In this document: positions 1 through 8,841 of the stretch, piece after piece
How the letters are laid out: every line of letters starts with the position of its first letter
How positions within the stretch are numbered: position 1 is the first letter of the stretch
Assembly (NCBI RefSeq): GCF_012912005.1
Contig: NZ_JABBEA010000001.1
Coordinates: forward strand, 620,001 to 684,000
DNA length: 64,000 nt
Source: Paenibacillus sp. SZ31
GTDB lineage: Bacteria; Bacillota; Bacilli; Paenibacillales; Paenibacillaceae
Direction of reading: 5' to 3'
The notes under the pieces: generated by a model
Databases searched by the model: none
Told to the model about the DNA's origin: nothing
Seen by the model: only the letters and a program-made list of their open reading frames with translations
Position numbers and translations under genes: made by a program

Positions 1-551
1 GTACCGCTGACAAAGATAAGCTTATCGTAAACAAGTTAGCAGCGTTTCATATGCTGACAAGTAATAACGTTGTAAGCTACAGTAAATCGACAGAGAAAGC
101 ATTAAAGCTCATTCCACTCCCTGGTTACAAAGGCGGTTCAGAAGGCAACTATGTTAAGCCATCCATGTATTTTTCCGTCTCTGCTTATACGAAGCAGACG
201 AAGGAAGCCGCATTGTTCGTTGATTTCTTCTTTAATGATTTGGACGCAAACGACATATTGCAAGCTGAGCGTGGTGTTCCAGCTACGGCGAAAGTACGCG
301 AGCATCTGCTCAGTTCGATGAAGGAAGAGGATAAAGAGCAGTATAAATATATGGAGCACGTCGAGCAGCATTCCAGTCCAATTGATCCACCCGTGCCACT
401 TGTAGCAAACAGCATTAATATTTTATTCACCAAGGCAAGAAATCAAATGCTTCAGGGAGACATCACACCGGAAGAGGCTGCGAAACAATTCAGAGATGGC
501 GCAACAGAAGTGTTCGCGGAAGTCGTCTCCAATGGGGAAGGATCTAGCTAA
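1..551 (+). CDS. Extracellular solute-binding protein, C-terminal part (5' truncated by window edge)
   Basis: The reading frame is open from the first bases of the window, so the start lies upstream; about 182 residues of the C-terminal lobe are visible. The text has the look of ABC-type family 1 carbohydrate-binding proteins: an 'LIPLPGYKGG' segment, a 'SVSAYTKQTKEAALFVDFFFND' style helix (cut here for length) in which the protein is treated as one of several domains packing against sugar, and a final helix with 'TPEEAAKQFRDGATEVF' typical of the C-terminus of these lipoproteins. It would sit outside the membrane and deliver a sugar to an ABC importer. Its TAA stop is directly followed by the ATG of the chemoreceptor gene, so the two are almost certainly co-transcribed. 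Substrate cannot be read from this fragment. Confidence 0.8.
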   Translation, partial: TADKDKLIVNKLAAFHMLTSNNVVSYSKSTEKALKLIPLPGYKGGSEGNYVKPSMYFSVSAYTKQTKEAALFVDFFFNDLDANDILQAERGVPATAKVREHLLSSMKEEDKEQYKYMEHVEQHSSPIDPPVPLVANSINILFTKARNQMLQGDITPEEAAKQFRDGATEVFAEVVSNGEGSS

Positions 552-2240
552 ATGAAATTGACGATTAGCAAAAAACTATATAGCGGATTTATATCGATTT
601 TATTATTATTGTGTCTCATTGCCACAGTCAGTTATCTTCAAATTAATTCTATTGATACAACCTACCAGAAGCTCCTTAGTGATCGTGCTGATATCGTAAG
701 TAAGGTTAAAACACTTAGTCTTGCTATCAAGGATGAGAATTTAAGTATAAACACGTTTTTACTTATGGGTGAGGAAGATGACATCACATCTTATCGTGAA
801 GCGGTGCGAAGTTACGCTATGGTCAGTCAGGAGATTCAATCGCGGACAACGGATCCGAATGATTGGCTACTGCTACAAGGACTAGATTTGCTGCAACAGA
901 ATTTCACAAGTAATGCGGAAGAGATCATTGAATTCAAGAAGCAAAATGAAGTAGAAAATTATATGAAGCTCACCCTTAAAAATGAGCCGATCATCGATAA
1001 GTTTATGCAAACGGCTGATCGTTACATAAAAATACAGGAGGACGCTTTGGCGCAAAGTCTTAATGATACGCAAAGTAGTATTGCCGATTCCAAAAGATTT
1101 GTTATTATATTGCTCATTGTAACCATATTGGCTGGCATTGGTATTGCTTTCTTCATCAGTCGAATGATCACGTTACCAATCCGAAGAATTACCTCAGTAG
1201 CTGAGTTAATTGCAGCCGGTGATTTGACAAGCGAACCGGTTAAAGTGAAAAACCGGGATGAGATCGGTTCACTTGCTGTATCTTTCCAACGGATGACTGA
1301 AAACTTACGAAGTCTTATTGAGCAAGTATCGCAAAATGCGATGCAAGTTGCCGCCTCGTCAGAGCAATTGATGGCAGGTGCAGAGCAAACGACCAAAGCA
1401 ACGGAGCAAGTCGTCGAAATTATCGAGCAGGTAGCCAGTGGTTCAGAACGGCAAATAGCTGTCGTTCAGGAAAGTGTAGCTTTTGTCGGTAATATGTCAG
1501 TAGAGTCAAGGAATATCGCTCATAGCGCCCGCGAAGTCGCTGAGAAATCGAATGTTGCAACACAGACAGCTGCAGATGGCACGATAGCCGTACAGTCTGC
1601 TATACGTCAGATGGAGGATATTCAATCAACAGTTAAGAAAATAGAGGATGGCGTTCATGTACTTGGCTCTCGGTCCAATGAGATCGGCCAAATTGTTGAA
1701 GTGATTTCAACGATTGCCAAGCAGACCAATCTACTTGCGCTTAATGCCGCAATTGAGGCAGCGCGTGCTGGTGAAGCGGGTCGTGGCTTCGCTGTCGTAT
1801 CGTCAGAGGTACGTAAGCTTGCGGAACAGTCCTCACTCTCAAGTAAGCAAATCGCTGAGCTCGTGCGTTCCATTCAAGCAGATACTCAGGTGACGGTCCA
1901 TAATGTCAGAGAAGGTAATGAAGTTGTCCAAGCTGGAATTATAGCGGTCTCGGCCGCAGGCGAATCATTCCTGCATATTCGGGAGGCTGTCGACTCGGTC
2001 ACTTCCCAAATTAATTCCGTATCCGAAGCGTCTCATCAATTGTCGGAAGAAACCGTTAAGCTTGCTGAAACTTTGCAGGGAGTAGCATTAGTAGCAGAAG
2101 AAACTTCTTCCGGTACAATCAGTGTATCAGCTGCGACAGAACAACAGCTGGCAACGATGGAGGAAATAACCTCTTCGTCTCAAGCGCTAGCTCTAATGGC
2201 CGAGGAATTGCTTCATTCTGTTAAGGATATTAAGCTCTAG
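552..2240 (+). CDS. Methyl-accepting chemotaxis protein
   Basis: A 562-aa transmembrane chemoreceptor. Residues about 10-30 form TM1 (a leucine/isoleucine run), 35-185 an extracytoplasmic four-helix-bundle type sensor rich in polar helices, 186-206 TM2, 207-260 a HAMP domain ('[20 protein letters not shown]'), and the remainder the MCP signalling coiled coil. The highly conserved hairpin tip that binds CheA/CheW begins near residue 383 ('[19 protein letters not shown]'). It should relay ligand or binding-protein occupancy to the CheA kinase. The ATG follows the upstream solute-binding protein stop without a spacer, and GGGGAAGG in the end of that gene serves as ribosome-binding site. The ligand is unknown; the gene order suggests that the upstream binding protein may present it. 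Confidence 0.93.
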   Translation: MKLTISKKLYSGFISILLLLCLIATVSYLQINSIDTTYQKLLSDRADIVSKVKTLSLAIKDENLSINTFLLMGEEDDITSYREAVRSYAMVSQEIQSRTTDPNDWLLLQGLDLLQQNFTSNAEEIIEFKKQNEVENYMKLTLKNEPIIDKFMQTADRYIKIQEDALAQSLNDTQSSIADSKRFVIILLIVTILAGIGIAFFISRMITLPIRRITSVAELIAAGDLTSEPVKVKNRDEIGSLAVSFQRMTENLRSLIEQVSQNAMQVAASSEQLMAGAEQTTKATEQVVEIIEQVASGSERQIAVVQESVAFVGNMSVESRNIAHSAREVAEKSNVATQTAADGTIAVQSAIRQMEDIQSTVKKIEDGVHVLGSRSNEIGQIVEVISTIAKQTNLLALNAAIEAARAGEAGRGFAVVSSEVRKLAEQSSLSSKQIAELVRSIQADTQVTVHNVREGNEVVQAGIIAVSAAGESFLHIREAVDSVTSQINSVSEASHQLSEETVKLAETLQGVALVAEETSSGTISVSAATEQQLATMEEITSSSQALALMAEELLHSVKDIKL

Positions 2241-2331
2241 GACAGAAGAACATGGTTATATTCAACTGTTTGTACGATATGTTGTATTGAACTATACTTT
2301 TACCCAGTATTATATATAGATAAAAGTAAAC

Positions 2332-2373
2332 AAAAAGCGGCAAGTTCCCGACACACACGGGGACTTGCCGCTT
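2332..2373 (-). terminator. Intrinsic terminator of the MHYT-GGDEF-EAL gene
   Basis: A 15-bp stem (2335-2349 with 2359-2373, one G-U pair) has a run of A on its left side, which reads as a U-tract on the minus strand. It lies just past the stop of the leftward gene and faces the end of the MCP gene. Confidence 0.8.
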
Positions 2374-2386
2374 GGCATTTATAGGA

Positions 2387-4867
2387 TTAGGATTGTACCG
2401 GTGGTGTACCATTGCCCTGCAACCGCAGCGGTACAAAAAAGTCATGCTCCACTTCACTTGCCGGCAGTGGACGACTGAAATAATACCCCTGAATCTCGCG
2501 GCAGTCATTCTGCATCAGAATATCCAACTGCCCTTTCGTCTCAATGCCTTCGGCAATCACTTCCATCTGGAGATTTTGAGCCATCGAAATAATGGTTGCC
2601 ACAATCGCCTGATCGCTCCGATTTTCCGTAATGTCTGTCACGAATGAACGATCAATCTTGAGCTTATGAATCGGGAAATGCTTCAGATAACTCAGTGAGC
2701 TGTATCCCGTACCGAAATCATCCAGACTGATCTTGACACCCAGTGCTGTCAGTTCGTTCAGGATCGCCGTGGATACTGTTGCATCCATCATCATGCTCTC
2801 TGTAATCTCCAGCTCCAGATATCGTGCATCCAGCCCTGTCTCATGGAGTGCATTCTTGACCTGTTCTACCAAATTGGATTGATGGAACTGCTGGCTGGAC
2901 AAGTTAACCGATACCGGAATGAGCGGCCCACCACTGGCATGCCAGAGCTTCATCTGCCTGCATGCTTCCCGTAGCGTCCAGTTACCAATCTCATAGATCA
3001 TACCTGTCTCTTCAGCAAGCGGGATGAATACATTAGGTGCGAGCAGACCTTTGAGTGGATGATTCCAACGAATAAGAGCCTCCACACCAATCATGCGGCT
3101 ATCCTCGGTACGAATCTGCGGTTGATAATACAGGACCATCTCATCGCGCTCCAACGCTTTACGCAAGTAACCTTCCAGCTCAATACGTTCATAGAGTTCC
3201 GAATCCAGTTGGGCGGTATAGAACTGAAAACCGTTCTTGCCATTCTTCTTCACTTCATACATGGCGGAGTCCGCATGTTTCAGCAAAGAATCTGCTCCCA
3301 CTCCATGGTGCGGATACATCGCAATCCCGATGCTGGCTGTCACGTAAAAGTCATTTTCCTTCAATCGGTAAGGTAACTGAATGGCTTCTACAATCTGTTT
3401 CGCGAGTTCGGCCACCCGAACCTCAGTCGCTTGATCATGGGTCACCACCAGTGTGAATTCATCACCGCCCATACGGGCCAACATGACATTTTTCATAGCT
3501 TTTGGATCGGAGGCTTCTATCGCTGCTATAATTCGGTTGCTGACTTCTCTTAGAAATACGTCCCCGACGGAGTGTCCGAGGGAGTCATTAATCATTTTGA
3601 AACGGTCTATATCCATTACCATAACAGCAAAAGAATTTCCTTTTTCTTCAGAAGCTTGAATCGTACCCGCCAGCATATCATCCAACTTACGCCGATTGGG
3701 CAGCCCTGTCAGTGGATCATGCAAAGCCTGGTGACGGATGCTCTCCTGAGCCTGCTTCTCCTCCGTAATGTCCTTGATTAGAATGTGGCTTCCCACATGT
3801 TTACCATCAATGACAACAGGAACTACAACAATACTAAGGTCCAAAAGTTCACCCTGTACGTCCCTCATTTTGGCCATATAGTGCACCTGCTCCAGACGAT
3901 TATCATCCCAGTCGATGGAATCAAATTCACTGATCCACTCTATATCGATCCGCTGAGCAATCTCGTCAATGGAACGATCCATAACCTCTTTTTCAGGATA
4001 TCCGGTGATCGTCGTTACAGCAGCATTTATCCCTTTGACAATGCCTTCCTTGTCCACTGAGATAATGGCATCCGAATGGTTATGATACAAGGCCTGATAC
4101 CACTGCTCATTCTCATGAATCCGCCGATCTTTCTGAGACATTCGCTGATTGATAAATATGCCAAACAACGTCAAGCCCAGTGCAATAAACGTGCCCGATG
4201 CAATCAAATAGGCGAGAATACCTGGCTCAATCTGCATTCCTGAACTAACCACTGCGCCATGTGAATGATGGAACTGTGCGGCTGACATCCCGGTATAGTG
4301 CATTCCGGAGATCCCCACACCCATAATAAGACCGCTACCCATCTTGTAAACCCAGGTATGGCTGGATTGACGATAACGGAAGAAAAACATAAGCCATAAT
4401 GCCGCGAATGAAGCAATGGCTGCAATTAGAATGGATAACACCACTCTGCCTGGTTCATACGTAACAGGGGTCGACATGGCTGACATGCCCACATAATGCA
4501 TCGAACTGATCCCTGCAGTCATAAGTACGCCAGCAATCATAAGCTTTCTTATCTTGCCCGATTGTCTACCCGCAATGTTCAAGGCCACCCCTGATGCGAC
4601 AATAGCGAGTAGAACAGATAAAACAACCTTACCGGTGGAATAGGAAACTTGCGTAGGCAGAACAAATGCCAGCATACCCACGAAATGCATGGACCAGATT
4701 CCCAGACCCATGGAGACTGCACCGCAGGTGAGCCATACATTCCGCGCCACCCCGCTAGCCTGACTGACACGGCCTGCAAGGTCAAGCGCTGCGTACGAAG
4801 CTAGCGATGCAATAATATAGGATAAAATAACAAGTTCTAAGTTGTACGTACCATGTAGGTGATCCAC
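2387..4867 (-). CDS. MHYT-PAS-GGDEF-EAL membrane protein (cyclic-di-GMP turnover)
   Basis: The start is taken as a GTG because AAAGGA sits 8 nt in front of it; an in-frame ATG 33 bases further upstream (4900) has no ribosome-binding site. The first about 235 residues are a multi-pass MHYT sensor with three signature repeats ('MHFVGM', 'MHYVGM', 'MHYTGM'), a unit thought to bind copper and sense a diatomic gas or redox state. A PAS domain follows (about 270-380), then a GGDEF diguanylate cyclase domain with an intact 'MGGDEF' near residue 466, and an EAL phosphodiesterase domain with intact 'EALIRWNH' near 596 and 'DDFGTGYSSLSYL'. Both catalytic signatures are present, so the protein may make, degrade or both make and degrade cyclic di-GMP; the net activity cannot be judged. 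It is a single-gene unit. Confidence 0.93.
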   Translation of the reverse strand: MDHLHGTYNLELVILSYIIASLASYAALDLAGRVSQASGVARNVWLTCGAVSMGLGIWSMHFVGMLAFVLPTQVSYSTGKVVLSVLLAIVASGVALNIAGRQSGKIRKLMIAGVLMTAGISSMHYVGMSAMSTPVTYEPGRVVLSILIAAIASFAALWLMFFFRYRQSSHTWVYKMGSGLIMGVGISGMHYTGMSAAQFHHSHGAVVSSGMQIEPGILAYLIASGTFIALGLTLFGIFINQRMSQKDRRIHENEQWYQALYHNHSDAIISVDKEGIVKGINAAVTTITGYPEKEVMDRSIDEIAQRIDIEWISEFDSIDWDDNRLEQVHYMAKMRDVQGELLDLSIVVVPVVIDGKHVGSHILIKDITEEKQAQESIRHQALHDPLTGLPNRRKLDDMLAGTIQASEEKGNSFAVMVMDIDRFKMINDSLGHSVGDVFLREVSNRIIAAIEASDPKAMKNVMLARMGGDEFTLVVTHDQATEVRVAELAKQIVEAIQLPYRLKENDFYVTASIGIAMYPHHGVGADSLLKHADSAMYEVKKNGKNGFQFYTAQLDSELYERIELEGYLRKALERDEMVLYYQPQIRTEDSRMIGVEALIRWNHPLKGLLAPNVFIPLAEETGMIYEIGNWTLREACRQMKLWHASGGPLIPVSVNLSSQQFHQSNLVEQVKNALHETGLDARYLELEITESMMMDATVSTAILNELTALGVKISLDDFGTGYSSLSYLKHFPIHKLKIDRSFVTDITENRSDQAIVATIISMAQNLQMEVIAEGIETKGQLDILMQNDCREIQGYYFSRPLPASEVEHDFFVPLRLQGNGTPPVQS

Positions 4868-4916
4868 TCGCTCTGTCCTTTCAACCGGGAAATGCCTCAT
4901 ATGTATGCAAAAATGT

Positions 4917-4955
4917 AAAAAAGAAGCGAGTGCGCTGTCTGGATGACAGGCACTC
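4917..4955 (-). terminator. Intrinsic terminator downstream of the xylanase gene
   Basis: GAGTGC-CTGTC pairs with GACAG-GCACTC (4928-4955, one bulged base) and on the minus strand is followed by a T-rich run. It lies about 180 bases after the xylanase stop. The bases between, and those up to the MHYT gene, hold no other gene that I can see. Confidence 0.65.
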
Positions 4956-5134
4956 CCTCCGCATCATTTGACTTGTGAACACAGACTTAGTTCAAGCCGG
5001 TGTCATACATCGGAACCCGTTTAATATGAATGTATATAGTCTAAACGTCCTAGCCTTGAAAATCAACACTTTTTTCCAGAAATACGGATGTTTAATAGCT
5101 GACATTTTCGTATTCAAATCCAGATCTGATTATC

Positions 5135-8100
5135 CTATTTGCGTGTCAGTAGCAAACTGCCAAAACCGGAAGTATCTTGATAAGAATTACCTGATGCATC
5201 ACTCCAGATGGAGACACTGCTTCGCTTGCCATCCCCGGCGCCATCATCATTCACCTGAAGATCGAATCCAATCCATCTTTTCCCTTCAGCCAGAACGCTA
5301 TCCAGTGGGATCGCCACCTCAACTATATATCCCCCACTTGTTAATCGGGTGGCTGATTGGAAGCTTTCTTTCCGTGCATTTCCTCCAAAAGAACTCTCAT
5401 TATCAAAGTTAACCCGGTACTGGGCGTCATCCTCCTGGTAGTATGATGTCTGATCTTTGCTCGGGTCGATAAAAATCTCGATCGAATCCTGCTCATGTGC
5501 ATTGGTGCTTAATTTGCTCCGCAAAGGATCTTTCACGTCTGCCAGTACATATACATACTGTTCATCCCATAGCAGCTGTGCTGTTGCCGTTGCCCCTGAA
5601 TCCCCAAGTGCCCATACATCTGTGGTGATCGATGTTGCTTTTTTCCAGATCCGATCCTTCTGACCATCTATAACCGGCGTGCCATAAGTAACCTTCGCGT
5701 GTTTCAGTGCAGAGCCCAGCTTCAATTTGCCCCAATTGGCAGGTATATTCGGCTGCTGATTAGAAATATCGTTCCATACGATCGTAGCTGTCTTTCCAGC
5801 AGCATATTCATCCATAATTCGAAAATCAAGGGATAGTACCTGCCCTTCTGTTAATAAAGCGCCTGACAAAGGCACTGCTGCGTATACAACATAACCCGTT
5901 TTTGTCTCCTCTACGCTGTACACATTTTTATCCTTGCCTTTACCGCCCTCTCGTTTGAACGTACACTGACCATTTGCAGGCGGCGGATTTTTCTTCTGGG
6001 CAGATAAAATATCTCCAGAAGATGCAGCGACCGTACCCTGCGTTTCTTCCGCAAGGAAAACCTGAACCTGATCACCTTTGCGACGTGTGGTATCCTTTAC
6101 TTCCACTCTTAAATTCACCTTTTTGGCATCCCATAGTACTCTCGCCTCACCGGTAACCCCGGATGTACCATCTGCCAGATGATGAATATTTAGCCCTCTT
6201 ACAGCTCCCCAAAGCATATCTTCCTGCCCTTTGCGATCCGGGAGAGAAGGACTAGCTTTAGGCGCTGTCCATTCATTGCGATATACCGGAAGCGCGGACG
6301 CGTCCACCAATGCCCAATAAGCCGGTTTCGCTTTCAATTTTCGATCAAACAGCAATGGTGCATCTTTACGCCCCTTCACCGGGTGATTATCAAGCCATGT
6401 ACCATCATCAGCAAGTCCCCACACGGTCACACTATCCAGTACACCTCGTTCATCGAATTCGTGGAACAAGTCGAACAACTCCCGGTAACGGTAAGCCTGC
6501 TCTAGCATTAACTCCTTCGTTACAGCTTTCTCCTGTTCCGAAGACCCTGAATAGATGGAAACGTCCAGTTCCGTCACCTGAATGTTGACACCAAGCGCAG
6601 CTACCCTGTTAAAAGCTTCTCGAATCTGTTGCACGTCCGGCCCATACATGGATACATGCATCTGAAAACCAACGGCATCAATAGGTGTTCCTTTGGCTAG
6701 CAGCTTCTCAACAAGTTCCACCATGTCATTCAGCTTGCTTGCACTACCCTCCAGCCCGTAATCATTGATGACCAGCACAGCATCGGGATCGGCCTCACGC
6801 GCATAACGGAAAGCCAGCTCAATATAATCACTGTCATCCCCGTCACCGTCCACATCCCCAATGATGTCTCTCCACTTGGAGCCGCTCGCCTCATTGCGCA
6901 GTCCGCCTCCGTCCGAGATGACTTCATTGACGACATCCCATGTGTGTACTTGCCCTTGGTACCGATTCATAATCGTCTGAATATGCGTCTTCATCCGAAG
7001 AAGCAACTGTTCTCGCGTGGCAGGCTGAGATGCATCATCGGGATGGGTAAAGAACCATTCTGGCACCTGGCTGTGCCACAACAACGTATGTCCTCTCACC
7101 TGCATGTTGTTTGCTTCAGCAAAGTTCACCAGACGATCCGCCTCGGACCAGACAAACTGCCCCTCACGCGGTTGCATGGCATCCATCTTCATAAAGTTAC
7201 CTGCGGTAATACTGTTAAAGTGTTTCGTTAACAACTGGGAGTGTGGATCTTGTTCATCCAGTGCAGATAAGTCAATCGCCGCTCCCAGTGCATAGGATGT
7301 TGCAAGCGTACTTGCCAGATTCGGAATATCTTCCTCAATTTCAATCTGCTCCGCAGCTGTAATTGATACATCATCAATGTAGAAAGGAATGGTGTCAGCC
7401 GGGGTAACCTGCTCTGACTGCTTCCATGGAGTCTCGGCATACACCCTTAATCCGGTTATTCCGCTGTTTTCTCCCGGAACGACGATGTCTGCCTCAATTT
7501 TCTTCCACTCGCCTTTGTTCAGCGTCGTAGAAGCAAACGAAGCATATTCACGGCTTGCGGAGTCATCGTTATATTCCTTTTCCAATGAACCGTTAATAAC
7601 CTGACTCGCAGGTCCTTCATCATACATCGCCCAGAACGACACATGAACGGTACTTCCCTTTTGCAGATGATCCAGCACCTCAATCAGCGGTCCGTGGAAC
7701 GTCTCAGTCCGAGATGAGGTTTTTAGGCTGTGTGTGCTGTTATGACCGATTCCGGTTACCACCTCCAGATGCTCACTGCCCCGTGAACGCCAATTGCCAA
7801 GGTTACCGTCTTCAAAATCAGCCGTAAACAGCTGTGCACCAGGTTCACCAGGCTCGCCCGGATTTTCCGGTGCAGGTGTCACCAGACGTACGTTGAACGC
7901 ATCCAGCAGATATGCACTGGTCGGATCGGCACTCTCCAGATACAACAACAGGTCCGTTCCTTGCTGGAAACTGTACTGCCCTTGCAGTTTAACCCACTCC
8001 TGATCCGTTACTTGCTGAGCTGCATTCACTTGATCGTACTGCGCAGGCTGGTTGCCATCCCGACGTTCCACCGTAAATTTCAGATTGGCAGGTACGGAAC

Positions 8101-8428
8101 CTGCGACCAGCTTCACATATCCGGAGATCTCAATTACTGCACCTTTCTCTACTACACCTGTCAGAGATAATGCAGGTCCATTCCATGCCGCTGTTCGTCC
8201 CGTGGTCTGAAGTGAATATGCCCCTTCATATGCCTGATCCCCGGTAGCCGCGACAGTTACTCCGCCTCTCGCCATCCACCCTTGGGTCGTACCATCCTCA
8301 TACGAGTGAGCCAGTAACGCATCCCCAGCTGCTGCAGCCTTCACACGTGACCCTTCTGTACCGATACCAGGTAACAAACTGAGAAGCATCACAGCTGCCA
8401 TGCATAACCTTAACCATTTTCCGCGCAT
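5135..8428 (-). CDS. Secreted multidomain endo-1,4-beta-xylanase (CBM-CBM-GH10-CBM9-CBM9)
   Basis: A 1097-aa exported xylanase. The ATG at 8428 is chosen because GGAGGAG lies 7 nt in front of it; an ATG 24 bases upstream lies in front of that site. Residues 1-33 form a signal peptide. About 40-180 and 195-355 are two CBM4_9/CBM22-like beta-sandwich modules ('DFEDGNLGNWRSRG' style openings). About 370-720 is the GH10 barrel with the acid/base Glu502 in 'WDVVNE' and the nucleophile Glu620 in 'TELDV'. Two CBM9-type modules (about 740-910 and 920-1095) end the protein. There is no SLH anchor or LPXTG motif, so it is probably free in the medium. It should hydrolyse the xylan backbone and feed the oligosaccharide uptake locus at 19.5-27.2 kb. 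A promoter and a cre-like operator lie upstream. Confidence 0.96.
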   Translation of the reverse strand: MRGKWLRLCMAAVMLLSLLPGIGTEGSRVKAAAAGDALLAHSYEDGTTQGWMARGGVTVAATGDQAYEGAYSLQTTGRTAAWNGPALSLTGVVEKGAVIEISGYVKLVAGSVPANLKFTVERRDGNQPAQYDQVNAAQQVTDQEWVKLQGQYSFQQGTDLLLYLESADPTSAYLLDAFNVRLVTPAPENPGEPGEPGAQLFTADFEDGNLGNWRSRGSEHLEVVTGIGHNSTHSLKTSSRTETFHGPLIEVLDHLQKGSTVHVSFWAMYDEGPASQVINGSLEKEYNDDSASREYASFASTTLNKGEWKKIEADIVVPGENSGITGLRVYAETPWKQSEQVTPADTIPFYIDDVSITAAEQIEIEEDIPNLASTLATSYALGAAIDLSALDEQDPHSQLLTKHFNSITAGNFMKMDAMQPREGQFVWSEADRLVNFAEANNMQVRGHTLLWHSQVPEWFFTHPDDASQPATREQLLLRMKTHIQTIMNRYQGQVHTWDVVNEVISDGGGLRNEASGSKWRDIIGDVDGDGDDSDYIELAFRYAREADPDAVLVINDYGLEGSASKLNDMVELVEKLLAKGTPIDAVGFQMHVSMYGPDVQQIREAFNRVAALGVNIQVTELDVSIYSGSSEQEKAVTKELMLEQAYRYRELFDLFHEFDERGVLDSVTVWGLADDGTWLDNHPVKGRKDAPLLFDRKLKAKPAYWALVDASALPVYRNEWTAPKASPSLPDRKGQEDMLWGAVRGLNIHHLADGTSGVTGEARVLWDAKKVNLRVEVKDTTRRKGDQVQVFLAEETQGTVAASSGDILSAQKKNPPPANGQCTFKREGGKGKDKNVYSVEETKTGYVVYAAVPLSGALLTEGQVLSLDFRIMDEYAAGKTATIVWNDISNQQPNIPANWGKLKLGSALKHAKVTYGTPVIDGQKDRIWKKATSITTDVWALGDSGATATAQLLWDEQYVYVLADVKDPLRSKLSTNAHEQDSIEIFIDPSKDQTSYYQEDDAQYRVNFDNESSFGGNARKESFQSATRLTSGGYIVEVAIPLDSVLAEGKRWIGFDLQVNDDGAGDGKRSSVSIWSDASGNSYQDTSGFGSLLLTRK

Positions 8429-8647
8429 TCCATCTCCTCCTCGTAGGTTCATGTCAACATCCTATGATTCTGCCAAGCGTCGGACCTTTCACAACAATGT
8501 ACTGCATACATGGATACACTCTATTGATCATTACGCTGGCAACAATCTTCATTGTTGCACGGATGGCATCAGGGACACCTAATGCATGGTCATCAACCTT
8601 TACGAGTGAGTATGACTTATGCCACTCATACTTACTTTTTCAATATT

Positions 8648-8663
8648 AAGTAAGCGGTTACAA
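8648..8663 (-). promoter_or_regulatory. cre-like operator overlapping the xylanase transcription start
   Basis: AAGTAAGCGGTTACAA fits the CcpA/LacI-family consensus WTGNAANCGNWNNCAW with one mismatch. It begins at the predicted transcription start (about 8661), a position suited to repression by CcpA or by the neighbouring LacI-family protein. Confidence 0.65.
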
Positions 8664-8667
8664 ATAA

Positions 8668-8696
8668 ATTTATGTTATTATACCTTTTATTGTCAA
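8668..8696 (-). promoter_or_regulatory. Xylanase promoter (sigma-A type)
   Basis: On the minus strand TTGACA (8691-8696) is separated by 17 bp from ATAAAT (8668-8673). The transcription start is expected near 8661. Confidence 0.65.
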
Positions 8697-8800
8697 TACA
8701 CATAATAAGTGAAAATATAAATCCCGTTAGAATGTTGTTAACCTTCTATCCAGCGGTGAAAATTAATGAACGATCTATCATCATAACAAGACGACACGAT

Positions 8801-8826
8801 AAAAAAGCACAGCCTATGGCTGTGCT
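8801..8826 (-). terminator. Intrinsic terminator of the lacI-family gene
   Basis: A perfect 9-bp stem AGCACAGCC/GGCTGTGCT with a 3-base loop is followed on the minus strand by TTTTTT. Confidence 0.9.
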
Positions 8827-8841
8827 CTTGTTTGTTCCGAA

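Larger units (their letters stand above)
8429..8841. other. Intergenic region: xylanase leader, promoter, operator and lacI terminator
   Basis: This 413-base gap holds the xylanase promoter and cre-like site (8648-8696), a roughly 230-base untranslated leader, and the terminator of the lacI gene. A near-perfect 10-bp inverted repeat at 8605-8635 (GTGAGTATGA against TCATACTTAC) lies in the leader and could be a hairpin or a second operator. No coding region is seen. Confidence 0.6.

Noticed and set aside
4956..5134. c-di-GMP (GEMM) riboswitch before the GGDEF-EAL gene
   Set aside because: No GEMM core sequence is visible on the minus strand; only a terminator stem is clear.
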